Source: Thermoguttaceae bacterium
Lineage (GTDB): Bacteria > Planctomycetota > Planctomycetia > Pirellulales > Thermoguttaceae
Length of the DNA stretch: 40,681 nucleotides
Assembly (NCBI GenBank): GCA_017550965.1
Contig: JAFZNK010000076.1
Location: 1 to 40,681 of the forward strand
Reading direction: 5' to 3'
Shown here: positions 9,427 through 18,637 of the stretch, piece by piece
Layout: each line of letters starts with the position of its first letter
How positions within the stretch are numbered: position 1 is the first letter of the stretch
Position numbers and translations under genes: made by a program
Notes under the pieces: generated by a model
What the model was told of the DNA's origin: nothing
Seen by the model: only the letters and a program-made list of their open reading frames with translations
Database searches by the model: none

Positions 9427-10071
9427 TTAATACTCAACCTTTACTAATCTCTCATTATAAAACCAAACAGGAGTTCCTGCTTCTACATCTGTTATAACCC
9501 ATGCCTCACTTTTATATATATTATTGAAAATAAACAGCTTTTCTTTGAGCAGTGATTTACTGAGCGCATATTTGCCTATTTCTACAGCTTCCACTGGGCA
9601 AAGAATTTCCACCGGAAAATCCTTGCATACTTTACTCACTGATTCGTGAACCAGTTTGTGTGTTGGATGTCCATATTCACCGCTACGGTTATGAGTAATA
9701 ACAGTATTGTAATTTCCCGTGTTCATACATTCAATGATACAGTTTTCAGTTACTTGCCTTCTGTAACTGTCATTATACGCTCCGCCAGAGACTGTCGCAT
9801 AAGCTCTGTATCGAACGCCATAGTATCGCATCATCTTAGAAAAATCTAGCAGTCTTTTAATGGACCATCCGGTAAATAGCAACACAACATATGGATGGTT
9901 CTCCTTAATATAGCTATGAAAAAATAGAGCGTCATCATCTGGATGCGCAACAAACAGAATGGAAGCGCCTTGAAATCTAGCCAAATGGTCTCTGAATCTC
10001 CAATAAATCAACAGTGTTTTGCAAAGCGCTTTCCCCAATTTTTGGTATATTTCATGTACTAAATGCTTCAT
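9427..10071 (-). CDS. PIG-L (LmbE-like) family N-deacetylase
   Basis: The protein is 214 residues. It has the zinc-binding AHPDDDALF at about residues 42-50 and the second zinc ligand region THNRSGEYGHPTHKLVH near 125-141, both diagnostic of PIG-L/LmbE deacetylases. These enzymes remove an acetyl group from N-acetylglucosamine-type sugars or related conjugates. The first ~35 residues form an amphipathic or weakly hydrophobic lead with no clear signal peptide. The start overlaps the stop of the upstream acyltransferase gene (ATGA-type), which implies coupled translation. In this locus it would expose a free amine on the glycan or its precursor. The substrate is unknown. Confidence 0.88.
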   Translation of the reverse strand: MKHLVHEIYQKLGKALCKTLLIYWRFRDHLARFQGASILFVAHPDDDALFFHSYIKENHPYVVLLFTGWSIKRLLDFSKMMRYYGVRYRAYATVSGGAYNDSYRRQVTENCIIECMNTGNYNTVITHNRSGEYGHPTHKLVHESVSKVCKDFPVEILCPVEAVEIGKYALSKSLLKEKLFIFNNIYKSEAWVITDVEAGTPVWFYNERLVKVEY

Positions 10072-11090
10072 GTTGAAAGTTTTTCCTTTATCTTCGTATT
10101 AAGTAAATGAGCTGGAATAGAAATGATGAATGTGATAGTAATAACTGACAAGCAGTACATTACATCATCATCGATTTGTATGATATTGCCACGTAAAAAC
10201 CTATAAACTGCGGCGTGCAATAGAAAGAGTTCCAAAGATAATACGCTAATCTGATCCCATAGTCCTTTTTTAATGTTTATCTTTCCCATCCATATAAAAA
10301 CAAGGATACTAAATAATGGAGCCGACAGAATCCGACAAATTGTGTAGCTTGGACGGTAGATCAAAGGAACTGTCGAAAACATTATAAAAACACACGCAGT
10401 AATGAAAAGCACAATCCAATACTTCCGCTTAAGATATGCATAGATTTGATTTTTGAATCCTGCGAGAAAAGCGCCACAGATAAACGCATAATTAGAATAT
10501 AGCCAGTATCTAGGATAATCTCCAAAGAATAACGCAATTGTGTAGGTCGTAATAAGCAAGCAGAGATTAGTAAGTGCCTTTTTCGTATCTTGATACATTG
10601 TAAATGAAAGCCAGAAGAAAACATAGAATATCATTTGCGCTATAAGATACCATGCGCTTCCGGCAATCGTTTCACCGTGCAACAACATCTCAATCGCATC
10701 GCCAATTGTAATCTGGTTTCCATCGACAGCGAGTAATAGCCAGTAAAAGGCCGTGACTAGCAAGAATACAATAGCAAAAAACAGAATACGCTTCTTCCAA
10801 AAACCTTCTAAATATCTCTTCCCTCTCTTACTGTATTGTATCATCAAGCCATAACCGGAGAACAAAAAGAATACTGCCACTATCAGATATCCCATATGCT
10901 GCATCATCGGGAACAGCCTACCGCTTGATGTATGCTCAGAGAGATGGTGCATGATTATCGTAACCGCCATGATTCCGCGCAGACGATTGCTGTTTTCCAG
11001 TTTCAAAAAGTCTTCATTTTGCTCGTTCCGTTTCAACGGCCTAATATAAAACAAAACGGAAAACACAAATAGCATAAACAAACAATCCAT
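10068..11090 (-). CDS. membrane O-acyltransferase, acyltransferase-3 family (copy 1)
   Basis: This 340-residue multi-spanning membrane protein has about ten hydrophobic helices. The first cytoplasmic-edge motif NRLRGIMAVTIIMHHLSEH matches the family's R-G-(I/L)-A-...-H pattern, with the conserved His around residue 49. FLFSGYGLM is also typical. Acyltransferase-3 proteins move acyl groups (often acetyl) from the cytoplasm onto surface glycans. GAGGAGGG precedes the ATG by four bases. It is followed with overlap by the deacetylase gene and preceded by a second member of the same family, so the glycan is probably O-acylated at more than one position. Confidence 0.85.
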   Translation of the reverse strand: MDCLFMLFVFSVLFYIRPLKRNEQNEDFLKLENSNRLRGIMAVTIIMHHLSEHTSSGRLFPMMQHMGYLIVAVFFLFSGYGLMIQYSKRGKRYLEGFWKKRILFFAIVFLLVTAFYWLLLAVDGNQITIGDAIEMLLHGETIAGSAWYLIAQMIFYVFFWLSFTMYQDTKKALTNLCLLITTYTIALFFGDYPRYWLYSNYAFICGAFLAGFKNQIYAYLKRKYWIVLFITACVFIMFSTVPLIYRPSYTICRILSAPLFSILVFIWMGKINIKKGLWDQISVLSLELFLLHAAVYRFLRGNIIQIDDDVMYCLSVITITFIISIPAHLLNTKIKEKLST

Positions 11091-11105
11091 GAAACCCTCC
11101 TCTGT

Positions 11106-12140
11106 TCAGTATAGATACCTGAGCCAATGGAACCATTTCTTTTCCTGACACCTCAAGATAAAAAGCGTCAAGAGAATCCCGCCGAGTAATGCAAAACCAA
11201 ATTTCAATAACCATGGAATCGTGACTTTAACAGCCCATTCAACAAACTCACAAAAGAAAAGCAACCAGAACTGTGAGAAAAAGATAACTGTTGATGCGAT
11301 CCGAAGAAATATTGGTCTCTTCAGTTTGATATTACAATGAAGAATCACTGGAAACAGGAAAAAAATACACGGTAGCAACATGAAGTAGCAATCAGTGGAT
11401 TTTGCAAGACCGTGCGCGTTAACCAGATACACTTCGGACAAGAGCAGGGCAAGCGAGATTCCTGCCAGTAGACCGAACAGATGAACTTTAGAATAGTATC
11501 CGCCTTCAGCCCTGCTCGCGTAATAGCGGCCAAGTGCAAAATAGGGAATGCCGACAATAATGCTACAGTACGGATTAGCAAGGATAAGCTCGTATCCTGC
11601 ATAAAAAATACTCAAGCCCAGAGGTCCTATCAGCCTTCCATATGCGCTTGTGAATGTGATCCAGAAATAAATGATAGCAGATAACGCAATAGTGACAACT
11701 CTGCGCTTACGGTCGTCCAACTTTTCCAGCAAGTAAAAAAACAATGCGCAGAAGACACAGGAGGCAATAAACCAAGAGCCGCTAAAAGTAGATGTAACAA
11801 AAAAAGACCGTATAAAGCGAAATATCGTTTCACCCAAGGGATATGGGCTACAAACAAAGCGGTCAAAAATAGTTTTGGGAATTGAAACGATGAACCAAGC
11901 CATATATAATGTCAGGAGTCTCTTGCAATACTTTCTAGTTCCTTCCCATATCAGGGGTTTGCGAAAGAAAAAGAACGCCGAGGCTGTGAAGAAAAACGGA
12001 ACTCCGAGACGAGCAATCCCTTCACATACAATCACGTTGAGAACAGTGTTGATATCATATAAGGCGTTTGCATGTAATGCAACAATAAAGATACATGCTA
12101 TGAATTTTATTAAATCTATAGAGTCGTAATTCTGTTTCAT
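11106..12140 (-). CDS. membrane O-acyltransferase, acyltransferase-3 family (copy 2)
   Basis: This 344-residue polytopic membrane protein starts with SIDLIKFIACIFIVALHAN, the family's opening motif with its conserved His at about residue 22. Next comes GIARLGVPFFFTASAFFFF, the second signature (R-xx-VP-F-F). It resembles the WecH/YiaH-like branch more than the neighbouring copy does, so the two are not recent duplicates. It probably acetylates or otherwise acylates the repeat unit or the exported polymer. The ribosome site before the ATG is weak, and about 56 bases separate it from the preceding licD gene. Confidence 0.85.
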   Translation of the reverse strand: MKQNYDSIDLIKFIACIFIVALHANALYDINTVLNVIVCEGIARLGVPFFFTASAFFFFRKPLIWEGTRKYCKRLLTLYMAWFIVSIPKTIFDRFVCSPYPLGETIFRFIRSFFVTSTFSGSWFIASCVFCALFFYLLEKLDDRKRRVVTIALSAIIYFWITFTSAYGRLIGPLGLSIFYAGYELILANPYCSIIVGIPYFALGRYYASRAEGGYYSKVHLFGLLAGISLALLLSEVYLVNAHGLAKSTDCYFMLLPCIFFLFPVILHCNIKLKRPIFLRIASTVIFFSQFWLLFFCEFVEWAVKVTIPWLLKFGFALLGGILLTLFILRCQEKKWFHWLRYLY

Positions 12141-12196
12141 ACTGTATGCTCACAATCTGATCCTACCATCTTGCCGTAATACATGTTTCTGGTTTC

Positions 12197-13057
12197 TCAA
12201 GGAGTATGGCACGCATGACCGCTTGCAATCATTTCTTCTATGCGGTTCATATCAAGAGGGTAGTTTATTTTGTGAACACTATGGGTTTTTCTTTTTTCTA
12301 ACGGCGGAAGTTCTTTCCACGAACCGTCACTCCACAACTGTTCAATCATGGCGCGATCCTGCTGTACAGCATAGACATAAATGCTTTCAAATGGTAACTT
12401 CTTGTAAGAGGAGAATAAATTTTTTCTATACGTAGCTTTGCTATAGTGTTCAATTGAGCCCCAATCGACATAATAATCTGTTGCATGATGTTCCGCTGTC
12501 ATCGCCCATAACTGGATTCTGTCTACCGTTTTTAAAGGCAATACCTGTGCTATAGCCAACATCAGGTGTTTTACCTTGTTTCGCGGTGCATATTTTTCCA
12601 TATACGGCGCTATCCTGGAAACTTTATATAGCTTTACTGGTCTAAGCATCCGTATGATTCTATTTTGAACCCAACGAAGTAGCTTATGTTCTGGATTTGT
12701 ATCGTCTAGAACGAAAACATCAAGCGAGAGCTCACTAAACTCGCAGAAATTATCTCTGAAGCAAATTTTTATATACTCTTCACAAAAAAGAGGATCCGTT
12801 TCCCTGCTACGAACAACAACCTCTTGCGGAAGGTATTTTTTGCAGGCGTCAATAAATGCCTGGTAATTCTTCCGCTCTATCATAACATCCACATCATCAT
12901 CCCAGGGAATGAAACCTCGGTGCCTTAATGCTCCCAGTAAAGTACCCGCGTGGGCATAATATGGAATATTCGCCTCTTCTGAAACATGGTTCAAGCAAAC
13001 AATTAAGTAAAGTAGTAGTTTATGTACCTCTTCCAGCGACATTAATTCATAATCCAT
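12197..13057 (-). CDS. licD: LicD-family phosphotransferase (copy 2)
   Basis: This 286-residue LicD protein has the [21 protein letters not shown] signature from about residue 39 and the metal-binding Asp cluster at 51-57. The C-terminal half is clearly different from the other two copies: it has DYYVDWGSIEHYSKATYRKNLF and lacks the standard YGDYM element. A different acceptor is therefore likely. The ATG directly follows the flippase stop codon (TAG TAA ATG arrangement), which places it in the same transcript. LicD members transfer phospho-groups from CDP-activated donors. Confidence 0.88.
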   Translation of the reverse strand: MDYELMSLEEVHKLLLYLIVCLNHVSEEANIPYYAHAGTLLGALRHRGFIPWDDDVDVMIERKNYQAFIDACKKYLPQEVVVRSRETDPLFCEEYIKICFRDNFCEFSELSLDVFVLDDTNPEHKLLRWVQNRIIRMLRPVKLYKVSRIAPYMEKYAPRNKVKHLMLAIAQVLPLKTVDRIQLWAMTAEHHATDYYVDWGSIEHYSKATYRKNLFSSYKKLPFESIYVYAVQQDRAMIEQLWSDGSWKELPPLEKRKTHSVHKINYPLDMNRIEEMIASGHACHTP

Positions 13058-13060
13058 TTA

Positions 13061-14584
13061 CTACCCTTGAACCTTTCTGCTAATAATCTCATTCAATTTG
13101 TTCAAAACATCCTTTTGAACAGGAAAAACATTCCCGCAACATAGAAGAAGTCCCACTGAGCAAGCTGTAAAGAGCATCCCTTGCCAGCAAATATCTAAAA
13201 ACGTATCCGGTTCAGGGATTAGCTTATCAATAAAAACCATACCCAATGCGCTTAAGACTACAAAAAACAAATATAATAAATACCTACTAAAAAAACGTTT
13301 TGCACTTCTATTGAGACCATATTTGTACACGATTAATGGATCATACCATAGTACAGTAGTGATATTTGCAATTGCTGTTCCGATAAATGCGCCAATTATA
13401 TCAATATACCTGATAAGTGCATATGATGCAACACAATTAACAACTACAGTTGCCGCAGGTCTTCTCCATCCTTTTCGATATAACCCCATGGAGTTACGGA
13501 AAGTTGAAATGTTTGCGTTTAGCCCCCCCACATAAAAATTGAACAACAAAATATAAACGCAAGCATCTGGCAAGGAATAACCTATCCACCATCTCATGAA
13601 CGGGCTAACAAATGGAGCTAATACCGCTACGCAAGTACCGTAAAGCAAATACATGATATGAATTGACATATCTAGCACATGTTCAACCCCGTCTCTATTA
13701 CCCGACGCATTTAAATCACCAATACTGGCGATCATTCCATCATTTAGTGTATCTATAAAATTTGATAAACCTGATGTAATGATTGTTAGACTTCCATAAA
13801 TTGCAGTCTGCGCAACAGCAATGAATTTTGAAATCAAAAATGTATCAATGGTTACGTTAAGTGTCCTACAGAATTTGAATATGGCTAACGCGCCAATATC
13901 TTTGGAAATATCCTTTATTTCATTCTTTGGTATCTTCCTCTTGGAGTTCCAGGATAGATGATATTTTCTATGAGTTACTATACCAAGCAAAATTCCTTCA
14001 ATTACGGTCGATACGAGGCCAACAACTAAATAGAGGTAAATATTTCTGCATAGAATCAATACGATTATCTGTAGTGCATTCTTTAGAAAAAAGCAGATAT
14101 ACTGAATAATGGTTGATACGTAACGATCCTGCTTGGCTATCAGAAGAATACTTCTAAAATTGATAAAATGACTAGCAACACTTGAGGCCAAAACCAGAAT
14201 GTATAAACTCCACAGAGGTTCTGGAAATGATGGAGCTTCTTTTATAAAGCCGTCTAAAAATGGAATAAGTAGCAGACCTGCAATTCCAACAATGGTTCCA
14301 ACGGCATAGCAAATCTTTCTATACACCGTCAGATACATCTCCGTTGCATCGTTGTCATTGTCAGCTATAGTTTTATATAGTTTGAATAAGATCGCATTAT
14401 TAAAGCCCAAATCTGCAAGGTTTAGAATCTTCAAAATATCCGTGAATAATGAATTTACACCAGAATACTCCAAGCCAAGAAGCTTGATAAACTCTGCACG
14501 AAGAACAAAGCTGAGAATATAGTTGACTCCAGTGCATATCAATCCGACGATCGTATTTTTTGCAGTTTTTTTCGTACGCGACAT
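13061..14584 (-). CDS. wzx: Wzx-type polysaccharide flippase
   Basis: This 507-residue integral membrane protein has about 12-14 hydrophobic segments and belongs to the MOP/polysaccharide-transport superfamily. The basic N-terminus (MSRTKKTAKNT) is followed by a first helix, and LLGLEYSGVNSLFTDILKILNLADLGF is a familiar signature of flippases from low-GC Gram-positive bacteria. It should move lipid-linked repeat units across the cytoplasmic membrane. A GFNNAI...YR.YK segment and the regularly spaced helices run through to the C-terminus, so the gene is complete. Immediately upstream lies a half-length paralogue, which suggests a tandem duplication. Confidence 0.9.
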   Translation of the reverse strand: MSRTKKTAKNTIVGLICTGVNYILSFVLRAEFIKLLGLEYSGVNSLFTDILKILNLADLGFNNAILFKLYKTIADNDNDATEMYLTVYRKICYAVGTIVGIAGLLLIPFLDGFIKEAPSFPEPLWSLYILVLASSVASHFINFRSILLIAKQDRYVSTIIQYICFFLKNALQIIVLILCRNIYLYLVVGLVSTVIEGILLGIVTHRKYHLSWNSKRKIPKNEIKDISKDIGALAIFKFCRTLNVTIDTFLISKFIAVAQTAIYGSLTIITSGLSNFIDTLNDGMIASIGDLNASGNRDGVEHVLDMSIHIMYLLYGTCVAVLAPFVSPFMRWWIGYSLPDACVYILLFNFYVGGLNANISTFRNSMGLYRKGWRRPAATVVVNCVASYALIRYIDIIGAFIGTAIANITTVLWYDPLIVYKYGLNRSAKRFFSRYLLYLFFVVLSALGMVFIDKLIPEPDTFLDICWQGMLFTACSVGLLLCCGNVFPVQKDVLNKLNEIISRKVQG

Positions 14585-14609
14585 GTCTGAATAAACTCCA
14601 AAGCATTAT

Positions 14610-15263
14610 TTACTCAAACCGTGAACGCAAGGACAACAGGTACATTCTATTCGATATGATTCCTGTAACCGCTCCCTGAGCAAGCGTTGTCGCCAGCGAC
14701 GTCAGCAAATAGATGTAGATACTCTTAAAAAGCAACAGCGTAACAATTTGCAAGGCATTACGAAGGAAAATACAAGCGTATTGAATTATGATGAAAAGAT
14801 ATCTATCTTGTTTTGCAATCAATAATATGCTTTTGTAGTTAATAACATGGTTAGTCACGCCGTTTGCGAGTACAATGACATACAGAGACCATAACGGTTC
14901 TTCAAACGTAGGTGGAGAATTAATGAAATTTTCTAGAAAAGGTATAAGGCACAAGCCTACCGCGCCTACAACAAAACCTACTACATAACAAATCTTTTTA
15001 TATAACGTCAGATAGAGTTCAGTACCTTCATTGTCTCCTTTTGAAATAGTCCGGTACAGTCTAAAAAGTATAGCGTTATTAAAGCCAACGTCTGCAAGAT
15101 TTAAAACATTAAGGATATCTAAGAACAGAGTATTGACGCCTGCGTATTCCAGCCCGAGCAAATCGATAAAAAGAGCTCGGAGAACAAAACTCAGTATGCT
15201 GTTAATTACGGAGCATGTTAACCCAACCAGAGAATTGATCGCTGTCTTATTGGTCCGGGTCAT
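14610..15263 (-). pseudogene. truncated Wzx-type flippase (N-terminal half only)
   Basis: This 217-residue product aligns throughout with the N-terminal ~217 residues of the complete flippase just downstream (shared RTxKTA, LGLEY.GVN.LF.DIL..LNLAD.GFNNAILF.LY, LLIAKQDRY, FL.NALQI). It stops shortly after the point matching residue 215. About five of the expected 12-14 membrane helices remain, so it cannot be a normal transporter. The ATG is chosen because AGGAG lies 11 bases upstream and the product then starts exactly like its paralogue; the open frame reaches a GTG four codons earlier. It looks like the remainder of a duplicated or replaced flippase. A function as a separate small membrane protein is possible but less likely. 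Confidence 0.75.
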
Positions 15264-15268
15264 AATGA

Positions 15269-16360
15269 TTAACACTCCTGAGCGTTGCTTATTTTAAAAA
15301 TTATCTCTTTAATCTTCTGCGACCATGCCGGCATGGAATACTTCTTTTCAATAAGCTCTCTATTTTCCCTTTGAAACTCTTCTGATATCGGAGTCTTTGT
15401 GCATTGCACAATTTTATCGGCGAGATCAGTAGCATTGCATGATTCAAAGCAATAAGTCATTTTAAAATCTGATAATATTCTATTGCCAGGAATGTTAGAA
15501 TAGACTACTGGCAAGCCGGAATACAAGCCCTCAAGATTAGCAAAAGAAAGACCTTCGCTTCTACTTGGACACAGAAGACAATCCGCTTTGTCAAATATCT
15601 CTGAAATATTATCAGTCGGAGGAACAAGGGTAAGCCATTCAGGAAGACTTTCCGGATACCGCTTTTTTATATATTCATATGTACGCGCCTGAGCTGACGC
15701 CAGAAGCTCATACATGACATAATATTTATTTAATACCTCACATGCATCAAGGGCTATATCAAATCCCTTAATTGTAGGTTGATATGCAAATGTCAGTAGC
15801 TTTATAGGTTGTATGTAAGGAAGCGCATCCTTCATATGCAGACGTAAAAGATTGATAGCATTGGGAATCCATACACATTTGTTCTTCACATGCAATGAAT
15901 TTATTGAATCCACTGTTTTATCCGAAACGGCTATATGGTACGTCTTCCCAAATCCAAGAATCTTATATTTGATCCAATATTTGACTCGACTCTTAATACT
16001 TGTAAGATTCAGTCCCATTTCCATATGCCAGATCAACGTGAGTCGGGGCATAGCTAACCTTGCAGTAATGTCCCATCCTGACATGCGGCTATAAAGAAGT
16101 ACAGCATGCTCATCTAAACATATTTTCTTGATTCGTTTAATATTATCTAACGTATATTGTTGATAAGGAATGAAATAAAGTCTATCTGCGCACTCTTTCA
16201 TCTCCTCAACCCAAGCGTAATCAGATACAAAATCAGGGAAAACATAGACACTTCTGTATCCAAGCTCTTTTACAACCTCATCATACGCAATAAGTGAAGG
16301 AATGAAATTTCCGCCATATGGGCCTCCATAGCTGGCAACCATAACAATTGATTTTTTCAT
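15269..16360 (-). CDS. glycosyltransferase, GT4-type
   Basis: This 363-residue protein has the GT-B fold. The N-terminal lobe begins MVASYGGPYGGNF, where the family has a GG-rich donor-side loop. The C-terminal lobe contains LLTFAYQPTIKGFDIALDA, and the nucleotide-sugar-binding E-x7-E region is at PSRSEGLSFANLEGLYSGLPVV. It should add one sugar from a nucleotide donor to the lipid-linked repeat unit in the cytoplasm. The start overlaps the stop of the preceding GT4 gene (ATGA). The sugar specificity cannot be read from the sequence. Confidence 0.85.
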   Translation of the reverse strand: MKKSIVMVASYGGPYGGNFIPSLIAYDEVVKELGYRSVYVFPDFVSDYAWVEEMKECADRLYFIPYQQYTLDNIKRIKKICLDEHAVLLYSRMSGWDITARLAMPRLTLIWHMEMGLNLTSIKSRVKYWIKYKILGFGKTYHIAVSDKTVDSINSLHVKNKCVWIPNAINLLRLHMKDALPYIQPIKLLTFAYQPTIKGFDIALDACEVLNKYYVMYELLASAQARTYEYIKKRYPESLPEWLTLVPPTDNISEIFDKADCLLCPSRSEGLSFANLEGLYSGLPVVYSNIPGNRILSDFKMTYCFESCNATDLADKIVQCTKTPISEEFQRENRELIEKKYSMPAWSQKIKEIIFKISNAQEC

Positions 16361-17463
16361 AAGCTCATTAACATCTCTTCTACAGCTTTAACCGTATTCT
16401 CTGTTGAAAATTGTGTTCCACGTTCTGATGCCTTCTTTGCATATTCCTTTCTTAGCGTATGATCGTGAATCATTGTCTTAATACCCATATAAAGATCTTC
16501 CTCTGTGTTTTCGACGACAAGTCCATATTCATTATGGTATCCGAGCAGTTCATTCGCCCCTGAACAACAGGTACTAACAACAGGCGTTCCAACAATTAAG
16601 GATTCCGTAACCGCTGTACTGAAGCCTTCGCGATAACTTGAGCATATGAACAAATCGCTGTTCTTGACGTATTTATACGGATTGTTATGATGTCCAAGTA
16701 ATGTCACAACATTTTCAAGTTGATTCTTACAAATATATTGTTCATACTCCTTTCTCTTTGGTCCTTCACCAAGAATATACAAACGGAATATTTCGTCTTC
16801 TGAACGGAGTTTCTTAGCAATCCGCAACAGTCGGTCAAATCCTTTAACATCTTTCAGTGTACCGACCGATATCAGTTTAATCATATCTTGATCAAAACCA
16901 TCCACAGATTCAACGCTTCTCTCACGAATATATCTCGAGTCAACTGTGTTATATAGGACGTTGCAAGGATGAGTAATCCTGAATAATCCAGTAAAGTCTT
17001 CTTGTACTGTTTTAGAAACGCAAATGGTTTTATCAAAACTATTATAGCAACTTTCAGCTTCCCCATATGTTCTGAAAGAGCGTGCTGCAGTATGTGGCGT
17101 CCCCTGCTCCACATGAACCCAGTTTACCGTCCGAGTTTTCGCATTCCTACATCCTGAAATTACTCTTGAAGAAGGTCCTTCCAAATAGGCAATCTCAATG
17201 TCATAGTACTCACTAATCAGCATTCTATGAAGTTGCGCTGGCGTCAGCAACTTCATAACATGACTATTTCCCGGAAATGTCTTGCGAAATACTGAGCGGT
17301 AGCAAACATGTGGTAGTAGCAATCTCTCATTGGCACCTCCACCAAAGAGTGACATAACAGTGATCTGAAACTTGTTACGATCGATGTTATTAACTAGATT
17401 GACTAAAACACGTTCTGCTCCACCATTACCCATATCATGAATGAAGAATAGTACAGATATCAT
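16357..17463 (-). CDS. glycosyltransferase, GT4-type
   Basis: This is a GT-B enzyme of 368 residues. The N-terminal motif HDMGNGGAERVLVNL is characteristic of GT4. The C-terminal lobe has LISVGTLKDVKGFDRLL, LYILGEGP and the E-x7-E-bearing SSYREGFSTAVTESLIVGTPVV. The open frame continues to a TTG five codons upstream, but GAGGTGG lies just before the ATG used here and the product then starts at the usual MISVLFFIHD. It is a retaining transferase extending the repeat unit; donor and acceptor are unknown. It sits between the polymerase gene and the second GT4 gene in the same operon. Confidence 0.88.
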   Translation of the reverse strand: MISVLFFIHDMGNGGAERVLVNLVNNIDRNKFQITVMSLFGGGANERLLLPHVCYRSVFRKTFPGNSHVMKLLTPAQLHRMLISEYYDIEIAYLEGPSSRVISGCRNAKTRTVNWVHVEQGTPHTAARSFRTYGEAESCYNSFDKTICVSKTVQEDFTGLFRITHPCNVLYNTVDSRYIRERSVESVDGFDQDMIKLISVGTLKDVKGFDRLLRIAKKLRSEDEIFRLYILGEGPKRKEYEQYICKNQLENVVTLLGHHNNPYKYVKNSDLFICSSYREGFSTAVTESLIVGTPVVSTCCSGANELLGYHNEYGLVVENTEEDLYMGIKTMIHDHTLRKEYAKKASERGTQFSTENTVKAVEEMLMSL

Positions 17464-17481
17464 GTTCCACCTCAACAAAAT

Positions 17482-18585
17482 CTATCTTTCCCATATCCAA
17501 TGGAAAGGAATCAGTCTGGCGCTATGTCCAACTTCATAACATCCAAAAAAAGCGAACACAACAATGAAAACAAATGTGAAGAATTGGCGGTCTTTTTTCA
17601 GGTATGACATAAGAGTACTAATTGCCATAACAGCAAATGGCATAGTATATAATGACATTCGAGCCATGTATGCACTCCCAGAAGTTGCAAGCGCGACTGC
17701 CGCATGAACCACTAGAAGATTTATATTGAAATCAAGTTTCTCTTTCTCAATTTCGTAAAAAGTCAATTCTTTATATTTGAATAAAAAGAATGCGGCTGGG
17801 AATGATTCGAAGACCACTCTTAAAGTATTTACTGACCTAGAAAGATAATTAGTCGAAGTTGCGGAATAATTGAGATAATAAGCTTCCTTATCCATAACTA
17901 TTCCCATAAAAGAGTAAATACGTGCATACGAATAGAGTAATACTATGGTCCCTGCAATCATGATGATTATATTCTTTTTGTTAACTTTACGATTCACAAT
18001 GAAATAAAGAGTAATAAATGGAACAACCGACTTATGAAATAGAAAAGCCAGAAATGCTACTAGAAAAAAAGCTTTCAGATTTTTGTTCTTTAGCGAAGCG
18101 TAAGCACAAAAGAAAACGGCAACTGCTAGAGCCTGACGAATTCCATTAAAGCTAGTATGCCAAATAACAAACACATAAAGTATGAGACTCAGGCATAAAT
18201 CATCACTAAACTTGTAGAATGTTCGAATTAAGAGAATAACGGTTAGTGCTGCAGCTAGAAAAATGCATACGGCAGGATCATCCTTGAACAATGTAGCAAT
18301 CCAGAAGACCAATGGTACCCCTGGTTCATCAAGTGAGATCAATCTTTGATAGAAAATTGATGCATATTGCTTATAATCTGCATAGTATGGACTGTAATCC
18401 GAACCGACATAGTACCTGCAGCCACCAATAAAAGATAATACTAACGCTATGAATATAACAAATAATTTCGTGTTAAAACCTCGGATAATGGATCCGGATT
18501 GCACAATGCTGTATGACCTATCGGTTCTGCTAATAACAAGAGCAGATAGTAATACAGTTATGTATGCCAAGAAATAAGCTACCAC
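17482..18585 (-). CDS. EpsG-family membrane protein (probable Wzy polymerase)
   Basis: This 367-residue protein has about ten transmembrane helices. Features of the EpsG family are GGCRYYVGSDYSPYYADYKQ near residues 54-73 and WHTSFNGIRQALAVAVFFCAY around 142-162 (R-Q conserved). A short conserved LFHKSV..F segment follows. EpsG proteins serve as polymerases of lipid-linked repeat units, so this is the only polymerase candidate in the locus. The start is a GTG with GAGGAG five bases upstream. Length is normal. Confidence 0.85.
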   Translation of the reverse strand: MVAYFLAYITVLLSALVISRTDRSYSIVQSGSIIRGFNTKLFVIFIALVLSFIGGCRYYVGSDYSPYYADYKQYASIFYQRLISLDEPGVPLVFWIATLFKDDPAVCIFLAAALTVILLIRTFYKFSDDLCLSLILYVFVIWHTSFNGIRQALAVAVFFCAYASLKNKNLKAFFLVAFLAFLFHKSVVPFITLYFIVNRKVNKKNIIIMIAGTIVLLYSYARIYSFMGIVMDKEAYYLNYSATSTNYLSRSVNTLRVVFESFPAAFFLFKYKELTFYEIEKEKLDFNINLLVVHAAVALATSGSAYMARMSLYTMPFAVMAISTLMSYLKKDRQFFTFVFIVVFAFFGCYEVGHSARLIPFHWIWER

Positions 18586-18637
18586 TTTTTCTCCTCTTCA
18601 ATTCATCCTAAAAAAGTAATCCGAGAAACTTCTTATT

